From contig JBPCOJ010000027.1 in assembly GCA_051000345.1 (NCBI GenBank), positions 1 through 45,705 of the forward strand: a DNA stretch of 45,705 nt, written 5' to 3'. Below the pieces are notes generated by a model that saw only the letters and a program-made list of their open reading frames with translations, had not been told where the DNA came from and made no database searches. Origin of the DNA: JBHENC01 sp051000345. GTDB lineage: Bacteria > Acidobacteriota > Blastocatellia > Pyrinomonadales > Pyrinomonadaceae. The translations under genes and the position numbers were made by a program. Shown one piece after another: positions 7,963 to 15,140 of the stretch (positions are counted from its first letter, which is position 1; the number at the start of each line of letters is the position of its first letter).

Positions 7963-8922
7963 GTGTCAATTTACGATGACGATGTACGCCCGCTCTGTTT
8001 GGAGAAAGTCCAGACGTATCCGCTTGCGTCGCGTTCGAGCAAGGTCACGGTCAAAGATTTCGCGCGGCCTGTTGCGGAAGATTCGGGCTTGCGTGATTTT
8101 CTCGATTCGCTGCCGAACATTCTCGCCGTTCAATCCTTACGCGAAATAGCCGCGCACATTCGCCGCGCGAAAGAACTACGCAAACCAATCGTCTGGGGCA
8201 TCGGCGGCCACGTCGTGAAGACGGGACTCGCGCCTTTGATGATTGATTTAATGCGGCGCGGGTTTGTGACGGGCATCGCGGCGAATGGTTCCGTGCTGGT
8301 GCATGATGTGGAAATCGCGCTCGCCGGTTCGACTTCCGAAGACGTTGACGCCACGCTCGGCAAAGGCGCATTCGGCGGCGCGGAAGAAACAAGCAGGCTC
8401 TTGAATGATGCTGCGCGTGAAGGCGCGCGTGACGGAATCGGTTTGGGCGAAGCGACGGGGCGCGCGCTTCTTTCGCAGAATCCGCCGCACGCTGAAAGTT
8501 CTCTGCTCTGCGCGGCGTACAAAGCGCGCGTGCCATTCACCGCGCACGTTGCCATCGGCACGGACATCGCACACTTTCACCAAACGGCAAACGGCGCTCA
8601 TTTAGGCGCAACGACGCACACGGATTTTCGCTTGCTCGCAGAACTCGTGCGGCGTATGAACGGCGGCGGAGTTTACTTGAACGTCGGCTCGGCTGTGATA
8701 CTGCCGGAAGTCTTCTTGAAAGCCGTCACGCTTGTGCGCAACATCGGATTTCCCCTCGCTGATTTCACGACCGCCAACTTCGATTTCATTCAAGCCTATC
8801 GCCCGCTGACAAACGTCGTGCGCCGTCCCGTCGCAGGCGGCGCAGGTCGCGGCTACTCCATCACAGGCCATCACGAATTGATGATCCCACTCCTCGCCGC
8901 CGCCATCCTTTGCGGCGATTGA
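7963..8922 (+). CDS. Conserved cytosolic protein, possibly deoxyhypusine-synthase-like
   Basis: The 319-residue protein starts with a GTG only 3 bp after the preceding stop. It has no signal peptide or membrane segment. Glycine-rich patches recall NAD-binding Rossmann folds: WGIGGHVVKTGLAP near residue 88, VAIGTDIAHFH near 197, and GGGVYLNVGSAVILPE near 235. The family seems well conserved (the C-terminal RRPVAGG and GHHELMIPLLAA look invariant) but I do not know an experimentally proven function. A distant relation to deoxyhypusine synthase or other DHS-like NAD-binding proteins is my best guess. Co-transcription with the upstream effector-like gene is likely from the spacing, but base composition says the two have different histories. 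Confidence 0.6.
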   Translation: MSIYDDDVRPLCLEKVQTYPLASRSSKVTVKDFARPVAEDSGLRDFLDSLPNILAVQSLREIAAHIRRAKELRKPIVWGIGGHVVKTGLAPLMIDLMRRGFVTGIAANGSVLVHDVEIALAGSTSEDVDATLGKGAFGGAEETSRLLNDAAREGARDGIGLGEATGRALLSQNPPHAESSLLCAAYKARVPFTAHVAIGTDIAHFHQTANGAHLGATTHTDFRLLAELVRRMNGGGVYLNVGSAVILPEVFLKAVTLVRNIGFPLADFTTANFDFIQAYRPLTNVVRRPVAGGAGRGYSITGHHELMIPLLAAAILCGD

Positions 8923-8988
8923 GGCAATGCCTTTTACAGAATCTGCTCGATAAAAGATTACCGGCAAAAGATACTTGCGGCAAAGCAA

Positions 8989-9031
8989 AAGCCCGTGCCG
9001 GATGCTTTCAAAATTCATCCGGCACGGGCTT
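8989..9031. terminator. Bidirectional terminator hairpin
   Basis: A perfect 16-bp stem (8989-9004 with 9016-9031) and an 11-nt loop lie between the convergent genes ending at 8922 and 9060. On the minus strand the stem runs into TTTTGCTTT, so it should end the porin-cytochrome transcript as well as the plus-strand one. Confidence 0.85.
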
Positions 9032-9059
9032 CGTTGCTTGTGGTGACAGCGCCTGCGCG

Positions 9060-9380
9060 CTATGGCTGTGGCGGTGTGTCTTGGTTCTCTGCGTCGCGCG
9101 GCTTGCTCTCGAACAGTTGCGGGAATTTAGTGCGCATCTGCGGAGTAATGCGAAAGCCCGCGTCCTCGAAGGCTTCGCCGAACTCGTTGCGCTCGCCGCC
9201 GGGATGATTTATGTGGCAGACCAAACATTTGCCGCGCAAGTCTGGCTTCGAGTACGGGTCTTTGTTATAGCGATCCATAAACGCTGGCTTCATGAGCGTC
9301 GCGGGTCGCGCGGCATACAGCACGCTCGCCGTCGCAGTCAGCGCAAGCAACAACGCAACAATTTTCACTCTATGCTTCAT
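9060..9380 (-). CDS. Small periplasmic monohaem c-type cytochrome-like protein
   Basis: The 106-residue protein has a signal peptide (residues 1-23, ending LYAA) and a single haem-binding motif CLVCH near residues 52-56, followed by a short conserved tail (NEFGEAFEDAGFRI) and a Pro/Gln-rich end. It is too small for a standard class I cytochrome with an easily recognised distal Met, so the sixth haem ligand is uncertain. It is the second gene of an operon, 9 bp after the porin, and probably shares the palindrome-controlled promoter upstream of 11042. A role in electron transfer in the periplasm is an inference from the CxxCH motif and export signal. Confidence 0.75.
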   Translation of the reverse strand: MKHRVKIVALLLALTATASVLYAARPATLMKPAFMDRYNKDPYSKPDLRGKCLVCHINHPGGERNEFGEAFEDAGFRITPQMRTKFPQLFESKPRDAENQDTPPQP

Positions 9381-9389
9381 TCTATTTCC

Positions 9390-11042
9390 CTAAAAAACGT
9401 AAGCCACTGATCCTGTGAAGCCGTTACGCCCGTAATCTATGTGCGGCAGCGGACTCACTCCGAAAAGCGTTTCACCGACGCCCGCAAAGGCGCGCGGCAC
9501 AGGCCCGTATGTGTGATTAAACAAATAGTTAGTCTTGAGAATAACGCTCGAAGAAGGCGCTAGATTCAAGCCGATTGTCGTGCGCGAGCGATTGAGATAA
9601 AAGTTCGGAATCGTGCGATCGAGCCGCACCGCTTCGTAACGCACGACGGGCGCGATATAGCCGCCTTCGTCCAACTTCGCGGCGATGAAACGCGGCCTGA
9701 ATCTATATGTGCCTTCGACGTAAAAACCATCCTGTCCGGGAGAACGCTGCGCGACGAATTCCGCAAGCTCTGTGATGCTGTCCGGGTCATTCAAGTTGGC
9801 AACGGGTGGCGGCGGACTTCTGCGAGCGATACCGCCGCCGACGATGTTCGAGCGCCCGTATTCGCCGTTGATGGTCAATGCACCGCGATTATAAGAGCCG
9901 TCGAGAAAGAGAATGGTGGCGGACTGCGGCGCTTCGCCGAACTTATTGAACTTGCCGTTATAAACGGACGCACCGAATTCCAAACCCGCGACGGGCGAGA
10001 GTCCCAAACGCCCGACGAAAGCTTTGTTGCGGTTCTGGTCTTGGAAAGCAATTGCGCCCGGCTCTGCGGCGGATGATTGCCCGAGCAAGCGCGAGAACGG
10101 CGTCGGCTCGTCGTCGTCATTGACGCCGTGCATTCCGTTGACGAGATCGGCTTCGTAGCTAAATTTCATTTTGCGCGGCAGCTTGAAACGCCCGCGTATG
10201 CCGATGCCCGTGTCTCTGTAAGCCGTCGGGACGATGAATTGATTGATGAGCGGGCGAATCGTCGTTAAGTTCAAATACGAATCGTGATAGACGTTAAAGC
10301 GCCCGATGGCAGGCACGATAATGCCCCCGCGCAGAGCGAATTCCGGGCGCGCCTTCCATTCGACATAAGCCTGCTCGACATCTATTTCCTTCGAGCCGAA
10401 TTCATACTCGATCTCCGAATTGAAAATTATATTCTGCTTCTCCGCGAGCACTGCGGCGATGCCTAAGACAAGGCGCGTGTTTTGAAACGTGGGCGTGCCA
10501 CCGCCATCCGCGCGCTCGCTGATCGAAGATTGCCGAAACTGGAAATCGCCGTAGCCGCCAATCGTCAAGCGATCCGTCCGCAACAGATTCCCCGCGCCTG
10601 ACAAATCCCCGCCCTGCGCCTTCGTCGCCACAGCGATGCGCCGATTCTCCGGTGCAGCCGTTGATTGCGGGCTTATCTGCGCTTGCGTCGCCGCGTTTCG
10701 TTGCGCCGTCGCGCTTGCCTCGTTCGTTTTGTCATTGTCCGGTAAAGCGTCCGTGACGGGCGCTTGCGAAGCTTGCGCGGCGACGGAGTTGCGATTCTTC
10801 AAATCCTTTTCGACAACCGAACGCAGGCGATTGAGTTCGGCGCGCAACAATTCCACTTCGCTCTGCAATCGCTCGACCTCCTTTTGCCCTGTGGCCTGCC
10901 GCTGCCCACTGCCAATTGTTGCAGAGACACTTTGATCGACAGCGGGCGCGATATTCTCCGCAACAGCGGGCGGCGTTTGCGCGTAGCTCGATGCGCCGCC
11001 GAAGATAACCATCAATAAACAAATGGCTCGTACTGCCTTCAT
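9390..11042 (-). CDS. Outer-membrane porin, OprP/OprO-like, with N-terminal coiled coil
   Basis: The 550-residue protein has a signal peptide (1-21, ending SYAQ), a heptad-patterned coiled coil at about residues 54-86, then a low-complexity Ala/Gln/Asn linker to about 150. The barrel part starts with RLTIGGYGDFQFR and alternates aromatic and polar residues. It has the porin-type patches NSEIEYEFGSKEIDVEQAYV and FALRGGIIVPAIGRFN and ends in the C-terminal Phe (GSVAYVF) recognised by the BAM machinery. The family is that of phosphate-selective porins. Substrate preference cannot be read from the sequence. The ATG at 11042 follows GAGGAG, and a perfect palindrome sits 26 bp upstream of it. The downstream gene is a monohaem cytochrome in the same operon. 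Confidence 0.85.
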   Translation of the reverse strand: MKAVRAICLLMVIFGGASSYAQTPPAVAENIAPAVDQSVSATIGSGQRQATGQKEVERLQSEVELLRAELNRLRSVVEKDLKNRNSVAAQASQAPVTDALPDNDKTNEASATAQRNAATQAQISPQSTAAPENRRIAVATKAQGGDLSGAGNLLRTDRLTIGGYGDFQFRQSSISERADGGGTPTFQNTRLVLGIAAVLAEKQNIIFNSEIEYEFGSKEIDVEQAYVEWKARPEFALRGGIIVPAIGRFNVYHDSYLNLTTIRPLINQFIVPTAYRDTGIGIRGRFKLPRKMKFSYEADLVNGMHGVNDDDEPTPFSRLLGQSSAAEPGAIAFQDQNRNKAFVGRLGLSPVAGLEFGASVYNGKFNKFGEAPQSATILFLDGSYNRGALTINGEYGRSNIVGGGIARRSPPPPVANLNDPDSITELAEFVAQRSPGQDGFYVEGTYRFRPRFIAAKLDEGGYIAPVVRYEAVRLDRTIPNFYLNRSRTTIGLNLAPSSSVILKTNYLFNHTYGPVPRAFAGVGETLFGVSPLPHIDYGRNGFTGSVAYVF

Positions 11043-11068
11043 TAAACCGACTCCTCAATAATTTAATA

Positions 11069-11093
11069 GAAATTGAAATTAAATTTCAATTTC
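11069..11093. promoter_or_regulatory. Perfect 25-bp operator-like palindrome before the porin-cytochrome operon
   Basis: Two 12-bp arms (11069-11080 and 11082-11093) are exact inverted repeats around one central A. Each arm is a direct repeat of GAAATT-type hexamers. The inner part has the 7-1-7 form TGAAATT-A-AATTTCA, the same architecture as Fur-superfamily boxes although the bases differ. It lies 27-51 bp upstream of the porin start and overlaps the probable promoter, with AT-rich -10-like sequence at 11060-11070. Repression of the operon is the simplest reading. The regulator is unknown. Confidence 0.7.
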
Positions 11094-11154
11094 AACAAGA
11101 GCAGGCACATTAATCGAAAGTCAAAATGCTGTCAAGCCGCCAACGCCACACTCG

Positions 11155-11184
11155 TTGCGCTTCGCGCGCGCGAGCGTTTATAAT
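11155..11184 (+). promoter_or_regulatory. Candidate sigma-70 promoter of the dksA-like gene
   Basis: A perfect TATAAT (11179-11184) follows TTGCGC (11155-11160) at 18 bp, about 80 bp before the ATG at 11264. The -35 is weak, the -10 ideal. Confidence 0.45.
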
Positions 11185-11263
11185 TCGCGCTCACTAATTT
11201 TTGAAATTTATATCTTGCGCTAATCTGCCTTAAGCGCGGGAAGCAAGGAACAAACGAACACAG

Positions 11264-11647
11264 ATGGACGCACAAAAGCTGGAACATTTTCGCTCGATGC
11301 TGACCAAACAATTAACGGAGCGCACGGAGAAGGTGCGCAAAGATCAGGCGAACGCGCTCGAATACATTGCGGCAGACGACGGCGTGAAGGACAGCGTTGA
11401 CATGTCGCTTTCAGACCACAATCAGGAACTCGCCTTTCGTCTCGGCGAACGCGATTCGCAGATGGTCGCCGACATAGATCAAGCGCTCTTGAGAATAGAC
11501 GAAGGCGATTACGGCACATGCGCGCGCTGCGGCAAACCCATCGACGAACGCCGCCTCGAAGCCATGCCCACCGCACGCTACGACGCGCAATGCCAGACCG
11601 CCATCGAAGCCAACGACGGCACAGACGAAGAAATTTCGACACTGTAA
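11264..11647 (+). CDS. DksA/TraR-family protein with altered zinc site
   Basis: DksA-type proteins bind in the RNA polymerase secondary channel and tune transcription, often with ppGpp. This 127-residue protein has the coiled-coil N-terminal half (residues 1-80) and the C-terminal zinc-finger domain with CARCGKPI at 86-93 and the typical RLEAMPTARY. The usual four-Cys finger is C-x2-C-x17-C-x2-C. Here it is C86, C89, D107, C110, so the third cysteine is replaced by Asp; the site may bind zinc with Asp or bind it weakly. The gene stands alone on the plus strand with a good promoter, opposite the porin operon. Family membership is firm; whether it is the true DksA or a paralogue is open. Confidence 0.88.
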   Translation: MDAQKLEHFRSMLTKQLTERTEKVRKDQANALEYIAADDGVKDSVDMSLSDHNQELAFRLGERDSQMVADIDQALLRIDEGDYGTCARCGKPIDERRLEAMPTARYDAQCQTAIEANDGTDEEISTL

Positions 11648-11650
11648 AAG

Positions 11651-11681
11651 CAGATGTCGGATGCTGGATGTTAGATGTCAG
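11651..11681. repeat. Intergenic repeat, family A (copy 1)
   Basis: This stretch is built from near-repeats of GATGTCGGATG, GGATGTTAGATG and GATGTCAG, just after the dksA-like stop. A related sequence in opposite orientation is at 18176-18206. Both copies are intergenic. Confidence 0.5.
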
Positions 11682-11721
11682 CCAACGCAGGCATTTGATA
11701 TTTAACGGATAACATTTGAGT

Positions 11722-12114
11722 TTAGCGATCTTCTACAACAGTTCCTTGATGATATACGATCTTCCAACCTTGGGCTGTTCGTCGCCAGATTGTTGACCGG
11801 CGAGTAACGCGAGCACCTTGCATCAGGGTATAGGTGAGAAGGTAGTTGTCAGCCGCAATCTCAAGGCAATAAAAGTCACGAGTCTGCCACTTGTCTTCAG
11901 TTGGGCTTGCGTGGCGTTTCTCCAGTTCATCCAAAACATACTGTCGGCTGTAGCGCCGACCAGAAGCACCGACTTCCCAAAACGTGGCTTCCGTCATGTT
12001 CTCAAAGTCGGCGCGCGTTGTTCCGAACTCTGGACGATGGAATATCGGCTCACGTCGTATAAGTTCTTTCAGAACATCCAATATCTCCGGGTCTGTAACT
12101 AGATTCGGTTCCAT
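11722..12114 (-). CDS. DUF4440 / NTF2-like protein
   Basis: The 130-residue cytosolic protein has the NTF2-like cone fold pattern: an N-terminal helix with ILDVLKELIRREPIFHRPEF, a middle FWEVGASGRRYSR, and the C-terminal strands YLLTYTLMQGARVTRRSTIW and GWKIVYHQGTVV. Members of DUF4440 are small ligand-binding or enzyme-like domains; this subgroup is unassigned. It starts 16 bp after the xerC stop, so it is probably the last gene of the 13767-11722 operon. No catalytic residues can be named with confidence. Confidence 0.85.
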   Translation of the reverse strand: MEPNLVTDPEILDVLKELIRREPIFHRPEFGTTRADFENMTEATFWEVGASGRRYSRQYVLDELEKRHASPTEDKWQTRDFYCLEIAADNYLLTYTLMQGARVTRRSTIWRRTAQGWKIVYHQGTVVEDR

Positions 12115-12130
12115 GTTCGCTGAGTGGCTT

Positions 12131-13054
12131 TCATGCTTTCGGGTGCGTCTTGTCGTAAACCTCGATCAATTTTTCCATCGAAACATGTGTGTAGATTTGC
12201 GTGGTAGAGAGGCGCGCGTGCCCTAAGAGTTCCTGTATGTCGCGTAAATCCGCGCCGCCGTCGAGGAGATGCGTGGCGAACGAGTGGCGCAAGGAGTGCG
12301 GGCTGATGTTGTGTATGCCTGCGCATTCGATGATGTATTTATCGACCATGCGCCCGACGGAGCGCGTGGTGATGCGCGTGCCTTGATAATTCAGGAAGAC
12401 CGCGTTCGAGTCGCGTTCGGCGAGCGGCGCGTGCTGCAAAAAACCGTTCCTCACAGATAAATAAAGCATGAGCGCGTGAAGCGCCGGATCGCCGAACGGC
12501 ACGATGCGTTCCTTGCGCCGCTTGCCGGAGAGACGCACCATCTTGTTCTTAAAATCAATGTGATTCAAATCGAGTTTGACGAGTTCGGCGACGCGCGCTC
12601 CCGTGCCGTAAAGAACTTCCAGAATGGCGCGATCACGCTTGCCTAAATCCGTTTCGATGTCCGGCGTTTCGATAAAGCGGATTGTTTCTTCGATGGAGAG
12701 ATGATTCGGCAGTTTCTTTTCGAGGCGCGGCGTCGCCACCATTCGCGCAGGATTATTTTCGACGACGCCTTCACGAACGAGAAATTGAAAAAAGGTGCGC
12801 AGGGCAGCGAGCTTTCGCGCGACGGATGTTTTCTTTTTCTGCGCCGTGTGCAGTGACGACAGCCACTCGCGGATCGTGATGTGGTCGATCTGCTTTATAT
12901 CTATGTCGCGCCGCACATTTGCCTTCTCATCGAGCGGCGCAAGATGATCGTAAAACTGTCCGAGGTCGCTCGCGTAATTACGCAGCGTGTGCTCGCTCAC
13001 ATTACGCTCGTAACGCAGGTGCTCGAAAAATTGTGCGAGTAGTTTGTCGATCAT
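12131..13054 (-). CDS. xerC: Tyrosine recombinase XerC
   Basis: XerC works with XerD to resolve chromosome dimers at dif. The 307 residues have the SAM-like N-terminal domain (FFEHLRYERNVSEHTLRNY) and the full catalytic set: R154 (GTGAR), K178 (SGKRRKERIVPFG), H253 and R256 (HSLRHSFATHLL), H279 (LLGHARLSTTQ) and Y288 (YTH). Length and motifs fit the XerC/D type rather than phage integrases. There is no attachment site or phage gene nearby. It lies 11 bp after a membrane protein gene and 16 bp before a DUF4440 gene. XerC rather than XerD is the more likely label but not proven. Confidence 0.9.
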   Translation of the reverse strand: MIDKLLAQFFEHLRYERNVSEHTLRNYASDLGQFYDHLAPLDEKANVRRDIDIKQIDHITIREWLSSLHTAQKKKTSVARKLAALRTFFQFLVREGVVENNPARMVATPRLEKKLPNHLSIEETIRFIETPDIETDLGKRDRAILEVLYGTGARVAELVKLDLNHIDFKNKMVRLSGKRRKERIVPFGDPALHALMLYLSVRNGFLQHAPLAERDSNAVFLNYQGTRITTRSVGRMVDKYIIECAGIHNISPHSLRHSFATHLLDGGADLRDIQELLGHARLSTTQIYTHVSMEKLIEVYDKTHPKA

Positions 13055-13065
13055 AACAGGCAGCG

Positions 13066-13767
13066 TTAATACAACTCTTTGCTGTGCTCGTCAATTCCCA
13101 AACCGGAAATCTTCAGAAGGTAAAGACAACACTCTCGATAATCGCCGTCGGCAGGAGACCATCTGTTGACAAGGTGATAGCAACCTTGCCTGTAGCCTTC
13201 AAGAATCCAACTCGCTCCATCAGCGCCCAGTACGCTGTCTTCTATCGGCATTCGCCAGAAGCAAGCTTGCGCAACACGCCGCGCAAATTCATCCCACTCG
13301 CTTTTAGTGAGAGGCCGTATCCGATTAACAATCAACTTACCGTGATTATAGCCACCAGCGCCATTAAGTTCCTTTACGATTAACATTCGCTTGTCGCCCA
13401 AACGTTCAATGCGAATTACTACAGGATGATGAAAAGTGCGCATCCATAAAAAGCGGTAGCTTTCATCTTCGGCATTAGAAGACATAAGCGCCGGTTCGCT
13501 CATTGCCGCCAAGTGTTTTGTATAGAGATCGACTATAAGTTCGTTCTGCTCTTGTTTATCGCAAAAGTCGTATGGCGAGATTCTTTCCACAGGAGCAGAA
13601 CTCATCGCATCTAACTTCGTGGATGCTCCGGGAAAGCACGAGTCGGCAATTGGTACAGGCAGTTTTTCGATGGATGGTGTGCGATAAGCGATCCAGAACA
13701 TACTAACGATGATGCCGACAGCAAAAGTAAGGGTGGCAATGATAAGTTTAATCGTCACTCGTTGCAT
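13066..13767 (-). CDS. Membrane-anchored protein of unknown function
   Basis: The 233-residue protein starts at an ATG behind GAGGTGATACC. It has one N-terminal membrane anchor (residues 7-29). The rest is a soluble domain, probably outside the cytoplasm, with four to five cysteines and a conserved-looking C-terminal half: GADGASWILEGYRQGCYHLV then RWSPADGDYRECCLYLLK. I have the impression this C-terminal pattern is common in Blastocatellia hypothetical proteins, but I cannot give a function. It probably opens the operon with xerC and DUF4440. Confidence 0.75.
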   Translation of the reverse strand: MQRVTIKLIIATLTFAVGIIVSMFWIAYRTPSIEKLPVPIADSCFPGASTKLDAMSSAPVERISPYDFCDKQEQNELIVDLYTKHLAAMSEPALMSSNAEDESYRFLWMRTFHHPVVIRIERLGDKRMLIVKELNGAGGYNHGKLIVNRIRPLTKSEWDEFARRVAQACFWRMPIEDSVLGADGASWILEGYRQGCYHLVNRWSPADGDYRECCLYLLKISGLGIDEHSKELY

Positions 13768-13850
13768 ATCGGTATCACCTCGCTAAATCTGCACGCCGTT
13801 CTGTCCTCTTAGACACCGCGTGGCAAAGAATGTTCCGTTATCTTTTATTG

Positions 13851-15140
13851 TCAGCCCTTCGGCGTGTAATAGCCTTTGCGCGCGCGGACGCGCAAGTTCG
13901 CGCGGGCGGGGACACGTAGGGAGATAACGCGGAAACGTCCGTCGCGTGCGTCGTCGTTCGGGTAATAACTAAGAACATATTGCTGCGCGAGGTCGGCGGC
14001 GATTTGCGCGAAGGCGGCGTCGAGTTCGCTCGTCGCTTTGGGCGCATAAACCGCGCCGCCGGTTTGCGAAGTGAATTGCTCCATGCGTCGTTCGGCGACG
14101 AGGTCGCGCAAATTGGCGTTTTCGATGCGGCCTGTTTGCACAACATAAATCTGGCAGTCGGCGGCTTGAGCGCGGCGCAGAACTTCATTGAAATCTTCAA
14201 AATGGCGGCTCGCTGTTTCCACGCCGTCCGAAACGATAACGATAACTTTGCGTCCCTGTTGCGGGCGCAGATATTCGGCGGCTTTGACAATCGCGTCAAA
14301 GAGCGGAGTCGCGCCCTGCGGCTTGCCGAAGTTCTCGATGGTGCGCGCGAGCTTCTGCACGTCATTTGTTAAGGGCTGATCGAGCGAGTTGTCGGTTTCA
14401 GTCGTGACGGAATAAATCGCGGCTTCATCAACCGGGCGCATGACTTGGCGAAAGAAACGCACGGCAGCCTTCTTCTCGAATTCACGCGCTTCCCGCAAAC
14501 TTTGACTGTTATCGAAAAGCATCGCCATGCGAACGGGCGTGTCCGCGCGGCTCAGTTCGGTGACGGGCTTCGGTTGTCCGTCGATGCGCAACTCGAAATC
14601 TTCTAGCTTGAGATCGGCGACGGCCTTGCCTGTGTTATCAACGATGGACGCGGGAATCGTGACAAGGTTCGAGTTGATGCGAATCACGTCTTCCGGGTCA
14701 ACTTCCACAGGCTCGGAACTGTTGCCGGAGGCAGGCGGCGCGCTGCTCTTGTTCGGTGGAACGGTGGATGTCACCGGCACGTTGATTGCGGGAGTTTGCG
14801 TTGAAGCGGCGGGCGCAGGCGCGTTTGTCGTTATGGGAGCAGGCGGAGTCGCATCCGGCGTCGGCATTGTCGCGGCGCGGCGCGGGCGTTCGGCAGTATT
14901 AGTAATAGGGGGGCGCGACGGCGTTTGCTTTGCGGGAGTCGCGGTGGTGCGTCGTCCCGATTGAGCAAAGATAAATGCGGGCGCAAACAATGCGTAAACG
15001 AGCCATGCAAAACAGAGCAGGAGGCAGATAGCAGCGTGCCATTCTTTTCTAACAACAAAAGACTTTCGCCGGATCAAACGGCGGCGGCGAGCGGCGGCGC
15101 GTTGTTCGTAAGATGAAGTGTGTCGAGCCAGATGTTCCAT
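13851..15140 (-). CDS. VWFA-related Acidobacterial-type protein (von Willebrand A domain)
   Basis: The 429-residue protein has a basic N-terminus, one membrane segment (about 36-58) and a Pro/Thr/Ala-rich linker to about 145. It then has a beta domain (INSNLVTIPASIVDNTGKAV ... LKLEDFELRIDGQ) and a VWA domain with the MIDAS motif DNSQS near residue 211 and SDGVET near 305. The arrangement is that of the 'VWFA-related Acidobacterial domain' family, strongly expanded in Acidobacteriota. The protein is probably anchored and exposed in the periplasm, with adhesion or complex assembly as usual VWA roles. The proposed ATG at 15140 lies inside trmFO, giving a 67-bp overlap with a poor ribosome-binding site. 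A start further in, such as the TTG near 15080, is possible. Confidence 0.85.
   Translation of the reverse strand: MEHLARHTSSYEQRAAARRRRLIRRKSFVVRKEWHAAICLLLCFAWLVYALFAPAFIFAQSGRRTTATPAKQTPSRPPITNTAERPRRAATMPTPDATPPAPITTNAPAPAASTQTPAINVPVTSTVPPNKSSAPPASGNSSEPVEVDPEDVIRINSNLVTIPASIVDNTGKAVADLKLEDFELRIDGQPKPVTELSRADTPVRMAMLFDNSQSLREAREFEKKAAVRFFRQVMRPVDEAAIYSVTTETDNSLDQPLTNDVQKLARTIENFGKPQGATPLFDAIVKAAEYLRPQQGRKVIVIVSDGVETASRHFEDFNEVLRRAQAADCQIYVVQTGRIENANLRDLVAERRMEQFTSQTGGAVYAPKATSELDAAFAQIAADLAQQYVLSYYPNDDARDGRFRVISLRVPARANLRVRARKGYYTPKG

Noticed and set aside
12131..13054. XerC-type recombinase as a phage or island integrase
   Set aside because: Length and motifs fit chromosomal XerC; there are no att sites, phage genes or composition changes around it.
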